The notes below the pieces were generated by a model. The model had not been told where the DNA came from. It was given only the letters and a program-made list of their open reading frames with translations, and did no database searches. Shown here one piece after another: positions 25,284 through 31,413 of a stretch of 35,148 bases of DNA. Location of the stretch: positions 1 through 35,148 of the forward strand of contig CAMVBS010000021.1 of the NCBI GenBank assembly GCA_947165785.1. The letters run 5' to 3'. Source of the DNA: an uncultured Clostridia bacterium (GTDB lineage: Bacteria; Bacillota; Clostridia; Saccharofermentanales; Saccharofermentanaceae). Each line of letters opens with the position of its first letter. The stretch's first letter is position 1. Position numbers and translations under genes: made by a program.

Positions 25284-26207
25284 ATGAAACATTACATAGA
25301 TTTTCACGAAGACGTAAGTTTTGACGATCTTAAGTATCTCCTCGAGATCGCAGAAGATATGAAGAAAAAGACAAAGACAGGCGTTAAGCATCATTACCTC
25401 GAGGGCAAGTCCCTTGCAATGATCTTCACGAAGTCATCCACAAGAACACGTGTTTCCTTTGAAGTCGGCATGTACCAGCTCGGCGGACAGGCTCTGTTCC
25501 TGAGCGACAATGACATCCAGATCGGAAGAGGCGAGACTATCCACGATACAGCCAAGGTCCTCTCCGGCATGGTCGACGGTATCATGATAAGGACTTTTGC
25601 TCATCAGGATATCGTAGATCTTGCAAAGTACGGTTCCATCCCTGTCATCAACGGTCTTTCCGACGATCAGCACCCTACACAGGCACTCGCTGACCTTCTC
25701 ACGATCAAGGAGCACAAGGGCGGTCTTAAGGGCTTGAAGCTCGCTTATGTCGGCGACGGCAATAACGTAACAGCTTCACTCCTTCAGGCATGCGCAAAGG
25801 CAGGAATGGATATCTCCTGCGCTTCCCCTAAGGACTATACTGCAGGTCAGAAGTATGTGGATCAGGCACTCGAGGACGCAAAGGTCACAGGTTCCAAGAT
25901 CCTCATGACAGAAGATCCGTTCGAAGCATGCGACGGTGCTGACGTTATCTACGCTGATACATGGACATCCATGGGTCAGGAGGAAGAGAAGGCAAAGAGA
26001 GTCGAGATCTTCAAGGATTATCAGGTCAACAGCAAGCTTATGAGCGTTGCTAACAAGGACGCCATCTTCATGCACTGCCTCCCTGCTTACAGAGGCTATG
26101 AGGTAACTGAGGAAGTCATAGACGGTCCTCAGAGCGTCGTTTTCGATGAGGCTGAGAACAGGCTGCATGCTCACAAGGCTATCCTTGTTAACTGCTTTAC
26201 GAAATAA
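25284..26207 (+). CDS. argF: Ornithine carbamoyltransferase
   Basis: This enzyme joins ornithine and carbamoyl phosphate to citrulline. The carbamoyl-phosphate loop reads KSSTRTRVSFEVGMYQLGG, the HPTQ motif is in DDQHPTQALADLLTI, and the ornithine site HCLPAYRG is present. I chose ATG 25284 (MKHYIDFHED, 307 residues) because GGAAGG lies 8 bases before it; a GTG three codons earlier overlaps that site. Starting just after argD, it completes an argCBDF set. argGH are not in the window. Confidence 0.97.
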   Translation: MKHYIDFHEDVSFDDLKYLLEIAEDMKKKTKTGVKHHYLEGKSLAMIFTKSSTRTRVSFEVGMYQLGGQALFLSDNDIQIGRGETIHDTAKVLSGMVDGIMIRTFAHQDIVDLAKYGSIPVINGLSDDQHPTQALADLLTIKEHKGGLKGLKLAYVGDGNNVTASLLQACAKAGMDISCASPKDYTAGQKYVDQALEDAKVTGSKILMTEDPFEACDGADVIYADTWTSMGQEEEKAKRVEIFKDYQVNSKLMSVANKDAIFMHCLPAYRGYEVTEEVIDGPQSVVFDEAENRLHAHKAILVNCFTK

Positions 26208-26761
26208 TGGCATATACCTTAAGACAAGCAACACGCGAAGACGCGCCGTTACTATCTGAACTTATCAAGTCTTCGATGCTGACGTACAGTAAAGATTCGG
26301 GGATCGATCCGTCTATCCTCGACTCGATGCACGAAAGCGTCGAAGATCTTATTATCAAGCTCAAGACCCACACCTGTCTTTGCTATTTTGACGAGTACAA
26401 TATGCCCGTCGGTACCATCACGCTCAAGATCAGGGATGATATCAAGAGCTTCGACTTTTCCGACAAGACCCACGAGTACCTCAAGGACAAGAACAAAGTC
26501 CTTTACATCTCCAGGTTCGCGGTCCTCGACAGCATCCGCGGCACAGGCCTCGGACTCGAGCTTCTCGAGACGGCATTCACTTTCGGAAATGACCGCGGCG
26601 CAGACGTGGCTTTGCTTCACACGGCGATCCATAACACCGTGCGCGTTGAATTCTATCAAAACAGGGGATTTACCTTGATTGACAGCGAGTCCAAAAGAGG
26701 CTACGACCGCGGGCTCTTCGCCTACGATCTTCAGGCTGTCTCACACTTGAACAGTTTATAA
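26207..26761 (+). CDS. GNAT-family acetyltransferase coupled to argF
   Basis: The acetyl-CoA pyrophosphate loop is clear: RFAVLDSIRGTGLGLELLE (R-x-x-G-x-G). It is followed by the terminal NTVRVEFYQNRGFTLIDSESK helix and strand typical of GNAT enzymes. The product is 184 residues. The ATG overlaps the argF stop (TAATG) and there is no independent ribosome binding site, so it is translated by coupling with argF. Its place in an arginine operon that lacks argJ makes a short-form N-acetylglutamate synthase plausible. A peptide, antibiotic or other small-molecule acetyltransferase is equally open. Its last 31 bases overlap the convergent ispE. Confidence 0.85.
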   Translation: MAYTLRQATREDAPLLSELIKSSMLTYSKDSGIDPSILDSMHESVEDLIIKLKTHTCLCYFDEYNMPVGTITLKIRDDIKSFDFSDKTHEYLKDKNKVLYISRFAVLDSIRGTGLGLELLETAFTFGNDRGADVALLHTAIHNTVRVEFYQNRGFTLIDSESKRGYDRGLFAYDLQAVSHLNSL

Positions 26762-27654
26762 TCCTTATCGGAAACCGTCTTATCTTCAGAGATCTTTGCA
26801 AATGCAAGGTCTCTTTTTTCTTTATCCTCGAAAACACCGAAAACGCAACTTCCCGACCCGCTCATAGCGGCAAATAATGCGCCGTTCTGTTCCAACAGTT
26901 CACGTGCTGTCCTGATATCCGGAACGAACTCCTCGGCAGGCTCCTGAAGGTCATTTACCATCAGTTCCTTATGATTTCTTATAACTTCGATCGGTGAATC
27001 GGCTGCGGCAAGTTCTGCCTTAAATCCGTCGTACAGTGATTCATCGAGAGTCGGCTTATGCTTGGAGTCAAATGAACTGAAGCACTGCGGTGTCGATACA
27101 CCGTCCTTAGGCTTTATAAGGATGAGCGGAAGATCGCTTAAGCTCTCGATCGGGGTTACGACCTCACCAAAGCCCTCACAGACACAGGCGCCTCCGTAAA
27201 GGAAGAACGGTGTATCGGCTCCGGTATTGGCCGCGATCTCATTTAATTCCTCAACGGAGAACGGGTTGCCGTAGTGCTCTGCAAGGCAGAGGATAACTGC
27301 TGCCGCATCGGAACTTCCGCCGCCGATGCCTGCCTCCGAAGGGATGTTCTTCTTGATCGTTATCTTAACAAAAGGCAGCTTTCTGACCGTCCCGCGCTTT
27401 TTAAGCGCAGAGAAGAATCGGACCGCTGCCTTGTAACAAAGATTCTTATTGTTCGGGATAGGATCACAACCGATGCACTCGGCTATGATATCGTGTTCGC
27501 CCTCATCATCAACGAATACTTCCACGTCATCACATAATGTGATCTCCTGCATGAGCATATGGAGCCTGTGATAATTGCTGTTCGGCAGATTGCCGCACAC
27601 ACGCAGATAAAGATTGATCTTAGCTGTAGCTGAAACCTCGTAAGTATTCGCCAT
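26731..27654 (-). CDS. ispE: 4-diphosphocytidyl-2-C-methyl-D-erythritol kinase
   Basis: This is the fourth step of the MEP isoprenoid pathway, ATP-dependent 2-phosphorylation of CDP-ME. GHMP kinase features are the N-terminal AKINLYLRVCGNLPN, the ATP loop PSEAGIGGGSSDAAAVILC (glycine-rich, residues about 104-122), and the C-terminal AAMSGSGSCVFGVF. Length is 307 residues. It follows Veg by 27 bases, an order kept in many Firmicutes. No strong ribosome binding site lies before the ATG at 27654, so expression may depend on readthrough from Veg. Its 3' end overlaps the GNAT gene by 31 bases, tail to tail. Confidence 0.96.
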   Translation of the reverse strand: MANTYEVSATAKINLYLRVCGNLPNSNYHRLHMLMQEITLCDDVEVFVDDEGEHDIIAECIGCDPIPNNKNLCYKAAVRFFSALKKRGTVRKLPFVKITIKKNIPSEAGIGGGSSDAAAVILCLAEHYGNPFSVEELNEIAANTGADTPFFLYGGACVCEGFGEVVTPIESLSDLPLILIKPKDGVSTPQCFSSFDSKHKPTLDESLYDGFKAELAAADSPIEVIRNHKELMVNDLQEPAEEFVPDIRTARELLEQNGALFAAMSGSGSCVFGVFEDKEKRDLAFAKISEDKTVSDKDYKLFKCETA

Positions 27655-27681
27655 AAATGAATTAGCTTAAGGAATGACTCC

Positions 27682-27954
27682 TCAGCTTGCCGCCTCTGTC
27701 TTGTTCTCTTCCTGAAGGGCGTAGATACGCACCTTGCCGGTCAAAACATCGATATAACTGTAGGAAACAACATCATCCTTAGCTGAACCTCTTGTATATC
27801 TGACTGAGAAGACGTTCGGATAACATCCTTCAACGATTCCCTCGTAAACGATGAGCCTCTTTCTGCCACCGTTGGATGTAAGTCTGACCTTCTTGCCGAT
27901 CATGCATTTGCTGAATGATTCCTTAAATTTATCTAATTCGGACTTAATGATCAA
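27682..27954 (-). CDS. veg: Veg family protein
   Basis: Veg is a small conserved Firmicutes protein; in Bacillus it is linked to biofilm control and abundant vegetative expression, and its mechanism is not settled. Family features are GKKVRLTSNGGRKRLIVYEG, YPNVFSVRY, and VVSYSYIDVLTGKVRI. I start it at TTG 27954 (IIKSELDKF after the initiator, 90 residues). An upstream ATG at 27972 would place GGAGG inside its own second and third codons, whereas that GGAGG is 8 bases before the TTG. It is followed by ispE. Confidence 0.92.
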   Translation of the reverse strand: MIIKSELDKFKESFSKCMIGKKVRLTSNGGRKRLIVYEGIVEGCYPNVFSVRYTRGSAKDDVVSYSYIDVLTGKVRIYALQEENKTEAAS

Positions 27955-28054
27955 AGTCTTGTACCTCCACATCAGTAAACTGCCTAAACCTTTGTGATAC
28001 CTTCACACTTCACATTCGGAACGGCCTTCCGACCGTAGACGAATTTACTCCGAA

Positions 28055-28083
28055 ATCATAACATTTCTTTGATAAAAAGTCAA
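28055..28083 (-). promoter_or_regulatory. Promoter for veg-ispE
   Basis: On the minus strand TTGACT and TATGAT are separated by 17 bases, a strong vegetative promoter. The start site would be near 28048, giving an untranslated leader of about 90 bases. The leader contains a small CGGAA/TTCCG stem (near 28016-28030). A dyad with AAAAACAC and GTGTGGTTTTT arms (28086-28112) lies just upstream of the -35. Confidence 0.8.
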
Positions 28084-28181
28084 TGAAAAACACAATATCT
28101 AGTGTGGTTTTTGCTCAATATGCCCAAAATATAGTGGTACACGGCTTTTTCGATATGACAAGACATTTATACGGTTTTGCC

Positions 28182-28211
28182 TTGAAAGAGCGCGCCTTAT
28201 TATTGTAATAT
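28182..28211 (+). promoter_or_regulatory. Possible promoter for fhs
   Basis: TTGAAA and TAATAT with an 18-base spacer lie about 40 bases before the fhs start codon. The start site would fall near 28218. This is moderately good; the divergent veg promoter is about 100 bases away. Confidence 0.5.
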
Positions 28212-28251
28212 GGATGTTAGCTTTATTCTGACATCCGGGGAGGATTTACAC

Positions 28252-29925
28252 ATGTTGAGTGACATTGAGATAGCAAGATCCGCGAATATGCTCCCGATCG
28301 AGAAGATCGCGGAAAAGATCGGCATCGACAGAGATGAATTGGAGTTCTACGGCAAGTACAAGGCTAAGTACCCTCTCGAGTGCATCAAGAAGCACGAGGG
28401 TGACCCTGACGGAAAGCTCGTACTCGTTACGGCTATGAACCCTACCCCGGCAGGCGAGGGCAAGACAACGGTAAGTATCGGTCTTGCTCAGGCGCTCAAT
28501 AAGAAGAACAAGAAAGTTATGCTCGCTCTGCGTGAGCCTTCGCTCGGACCTGTTTTCGGCGTTAAGGGCGGAGCTGCAGGCGGCGGATATTCCCAGGTAG
28601 TTCCTATGGAGGACATCAACCTCCACTTCACGGGTGACCTTCATGCGATCACATCTGCGAACAACCTTCTTTCCGCAATGCTCGACAATCACCTTTTCCA
28701 AGGTAACGAGCTCAACATCGATAAGGACAGGATCATCTGGAAGCGTTGTCTCGACATGAACGACAGAAGCCTTCGTAAGGTTACGGTCGGCGTAGGCGGC
28801 GGTCTTTGCGGAGTCGAGAGAAACGAGATCTTCTCCATCACTGCCGCATCCGAAGTCATGGCTATCCTCTGTCTCAGTAAGGACATGGAAGACCTCAAGG
28901 ATCGTCTTTCCAAGATCGTTGTCGCATACAACATGGACGGCGGTATCGTAACTGCAGGCGACCTCAACGCTCAGGGCGCTATGGCTACACTTTTGAAGGA
29001 TGCCATCTCCCCTAACCTCGTTCAGAGCCTCGAACACGTTCCGGCATTCGTTCACGGCGGACCGTTCGCCAACATCTCACACGGATGTAACACTGTTATA
29101 GCAACAAAAGCAGGCCTTAAGCTCTCCGATATCCTCATCACCGAAGCAGGATTCGGCGCAGACCTCGGTGCCGAGAAGTTCCTCGACATCAAGTGCCGTG
29201 CTGCAGGCATCTGGCCTGATGCAGTCGTCATCGTTGCCACATGCCGTTCTCTTAAGTACAACGCCGGAATCCCTAAGGACAAGCTCAATGAGCCTAACGT
29301 TGAAGCAGTCAAGGAAGGTTTCTCCAACCTTGCAAAGCACATCGAGAACATGACGGCATTCGGTATCCCTTGCGTCGTTGCAGGAAACAAGTTCCTCACG
29401 GATACTGACGAAGAGATCGCCATGATGAAGAAGCTCTGCGAAGAGAAGGGCGCGCTTTATGAGGCAGCCGAGATCTTTGCCAAGGGCGGCGAAGGCGGAC
29501 TTGCTCTTGCAGATGCAGTTCTCAAGCAGATCGATTCCAATAAGAACAAGACACCTAAGTACACATATGAGCTCACAGACAGCGTTGAAGAGAAGATCAA
29601 TAAGATCGCTAAGACGATCTACGGCGCTAAGGATGTCAACATCCTTCCTGAGGCAGCAGAGAAGATCAAGGGCTTCGTCGATGCAGGATTCGGAAACCTT
29701 CCTATCTGCGTTGCGAAGACACAGTATTCTCTCTCCGACAATGCAAAGGCACTCGGCCGTCCTGAGGACTTCACTTTGACGGTCCGCGACGTATGGCTCA
29801 GCGCAGGCGCAGGCTACCTCGTTGTCCTCACAGGTGCTATCGTTACGATGCCGGGTCTCCCGCCGCATCCTGCAGCACTTGATATCGACATCGATCCTGA
29901 CGGAACTATCCACGGACTTTTCTAA
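28252..29925 (+). CDS. fhs: Formate-tetrahydrofolate ligase
   Basis: This enzyme forms 10-formyl-THF from formate, ATP and THF, feeding one-carbon metabolism or the Wood-Ljungdahl methyl branch. The P-loop TPAGEGKTTVSIGLAQ (near residue 65) and the RCLDMNDRSLRKV, VHGGPFANISHGCNTV and LPPHPAALDIDI motifs are diagnostic. The 557-residue length matches the family. I start it at ATG 28252 (MLSDIEIARSA), with GGGGAGG 8 bases upstream; an ATG 14 codons earlier is ahead of that site and overlaps the promoter. One enzyme alone does not show acetogenesis. Confidence 0.97.
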   Translation: MLSDIEIARSANMLPIEKIAEKIGIDRDELEFYGKYKAKYPLECIKKHEGDPDGKLVLVTAMNPTPAGEGKTTVSIGLAQALNKKNKKVMLALREPSLGPVFGVKGGAAGGGYSQVVPMEDINLHFTGDLHAITSANNLLSAMLDNHLFQGNELNIDKDRIIWKRCLDMNDRSLRKVTVGVGGGLCGVERNEIFSITAASEVMAILCLSKDMEDLKDRLSKIVVAYNMDGGIVTAGDLNAQGAMATLLKDAISPNLVQSLEHVPAFVHGGPFANISHGCNTVIATKAGLKLSDILITEAGFGADLGAEKFLDIKCRAAGIWPDAVVIVATCRSLKYNAGIPKDKLNEPNVEAVKEGFSNLAKHIENMTAFGIPCVVAGNKFLTDTDEEIAMMKKLCEEKGALYEAAEIFAKGGEGGLALADAVLKQIDSNKNKTPKYTYELTDSVEEKINKIAKTIYGAKDVNILPEAAEKIKGFVDAGFGNLPICVAKTQYSLSDNAKALGRPEDFTLTVRDVWLSAGAGYLVVLTGAIVTMPGLPPHPAALDIDIDPDGTIHGLF

Positions 29926-29932
29926 GGTGTAG

Positions 29933-31174
29933 ATGAAATATCCGAATCCGACATTTCTTAAAAAGGCTTCTAAGGTAAAGCACACGAGACGCAATCGTAC
30001 GATCGTTGTCATCGTGTGCTTATGCCTTGTTACGGCCATTATCCTTTTCATCCTCAAGATGGCATCCATGCAGGATAAATATCGAAAAGATTATCCTCAG
30101 CTCGTCGGTGCGGCAACTGCAACGACAGCCGAGCCTACTCCTACTCCGACGCCTTCACCGACCCCGACTCCGACGATCCCGCCTGAACAGACGACTACGG
30201 AACTTCAGCCTTCCTTTGCAACTGAAGCAACCACCGAGGAGACAATAGGTGAAACGGAAGAGACTGAGCAGGATAACAGTGTCGAGTTCTTTGAAGAATT
30301 GGAGGAAGGCTTCCATTTCCACAATGAGCATCCGCTCCAGACAGTGTCACACGACTTAAGAGATCAGTCTCTTGATGACTTGAAGCAGGATCTCGAAGAA
30401 TACATCTCCCAGTACTGCAATGATGCAAAGGTTAGCTTTTACTACATAAACCTCGGCTGTAACGAGACCATGGGTGTAAACGAACTTACCCCTATCGTTC
30501 CGGCAGGCGCATATAACATCGGATACGCGATCGATTACTATAACCTCTGTCAGTCAGGTATTGTATATCCGTACCAGGAAGTCATCTACAGCGAAGGAGC
30601 TGACGGCAACTCGAGCTATATCGCTTCCAATTATTCTTACGGCAAGCATTTCCACCTGAGAACACTGGCATATTATGCGTTTGCGTATAATGACAACGTT
30701 GCTTTAAAGATGCTCCTTAAGAGGATGGGAAACTATGACAGTATCCTCGACAGGATCGGAGAGATAAGCTGCTATGTCGATTTCTCCCAGTCGGTCCTCT
30801 ACTACGACAGGAACGGCAATGCCGTTAAGGGACCGGGAAGATCTTCGTGCTACGATCTCGGAAACTACCTGGAGTATCTCTACAACGGCTACAAGAACTC
30901 TCCTGAGATCTACCAGCCGCTCCTGGATGATCTGTCGAGATCCGCCATACCGTCAGGATATACGACGGCTTTCTCAGATCCTGATGATCTCGTTATCCAT
31001 ATGGCCGGAAGAAATGAGGATTTTAATTCCTACACCGATATTGCCATCATCGACTCAGTCGAGCCTTTTGCTGTCAGCATAAATGTCGAGTGCGATTCAT
31101 ATGACAGATCGGTACAGATCACGGCTGATCTTGCAACGCTTCTTTCACGCTACATTAAGGGGCTTCACGAGTAA
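29933..31174 (+). CDS. Membrane-anchored beta-lactamase-like protein lacking catalytic residues
   Basis: The N terminus is cytosolic and basic, with one membrane helix (about 23-42). A Pro/Thr repeat (PTPTPTPSPTPTP, about 69-82) and a Thr/Glu-rich stalk follow, then a C-terminal domain (about 140-413) resembling class A beta-lactamases. In the family a SxxK motif, an SDN loop and a KTG strand are expected. Here PAGAYNIGYAI has Gly and Asn where Ser and Lys should be. The SDN loop reads YNDNVALKMLL, and the KTG site reads HMAG. I infer an outer-surface binding or structural protein rather than a working hydrolase. AAGG precedes the ATG, and the gene begins 7 bases after fhs. The SRP RNA lies downstream. 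Confidence 0.8.
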   Translation: MKYPNPTFLKKASKVKHTRRNRTIVVIVCLCLVTAIILFILKMASMQDKYRKDYPQLVGAATATTAEPTPTPTPSPTPTPTIPPEQTTTELQPSFATEATTEETIGETEETEQDNSVEFFEELEEGFHFHNEHPLQTVSHDLRDQSLDDLKQDLEEYISQYCNDAKVSFYYINLGCNETMGVNELTPIVPAGAYNIGYAIDYYNLCQSGIVYPYQEVIYSEGADGNSSYIASNYSYGKHFHLRTLAYYAFAYNDNVALKMLLKRMGNYDSILDRIGEISCYVDFSQSVLYYDRNGNAVKGPGRSSCYDLGNYLEYLYNGYKNSPEIYQPLLDDLSRSAIPSGYTTAFSDPDDLVIHMAGRNEDFNSYTDIAIIDSVEPFAVSINVECDSYDRSVQITADLATLLSRYIKGLHE

Positions 31175-31198
31175 TATTCGGGCAAGTCAAAAAACGTG

Positions 31199-31228
31199 TT
31201 CAACTAATCAAGAAAACTATGATATAAT
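31199..31228 (+). promoter_or_regulatory. Promoter of the SRP RNA gene
   Basis: A perfect TATAAT lies at 31223-31228, and a weak TTCAAC -35 lies 18 bases upstream. The expected start is near 31235-31241, matching the 5' end of the RNA's closing stem. Confidence 0.6.
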
Positions 31229-31240
31229 ACCAACGATTCA

Positions 31241-31376
31241 TCCCACCTGATCTGCAGTCGGATCGGGTCTCGTGCAATGAGATCCCGTGAACCCTGTCAG
31301 GTCCGGAAGGAAGCAGCAGTAAGCGGATCGTCTCATGTGCCGCGAGGGTGCCTGCCCGACTGTAGTTTAGGTGGGA
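31241..31376 (+). ncRNA. ffs: Signal recognition particle RNA, small type without an Alu domain
   Basis: The hallmark helix 8 is present: GTCAGGTCCGGAAGGAAGCA (with the GGAA loop), continuing GCAGTAAGC, the Ffh-binding asymmetric loop region. GAGGGTGCCTGCC forms the opposite arm. The ends close with TCCCACCT at the start and AGGTGGGA at the end. The RNA scaffolds Ffh and FtsY for co-translational targeting to SecY. At about 136 bases it is too short for the Alu-containing RNA of Bacillus. It sits directly upstream of dnaX, as in many Clostridia. Confidence 0.95.
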
Positions 31377-31390
31377 TGGATCTTTTTATT
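31369..31390 (+). terminator. Terminal stem and T-run of SRP RNA
   Basis: The closing 8-bp stem of the RNA is followed within 6 bases by CTTTTTATTT. It probably ends or processes the RNA, though some readthrough into dnaX is possible because no other promoter is obvious before dnaX. Confidence 0.5.
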
Positions 31391-31413
31391 TCACGAATTT
31401 CGGGAGGAAGATC

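Noticed and set aside
29077..30069. Long open frame antisense to fhs (about 330 codons)
   Set aside because: fhs is unmistakable on the other strand. The antisense product has no recognisable domain and runs across a gene boundary.
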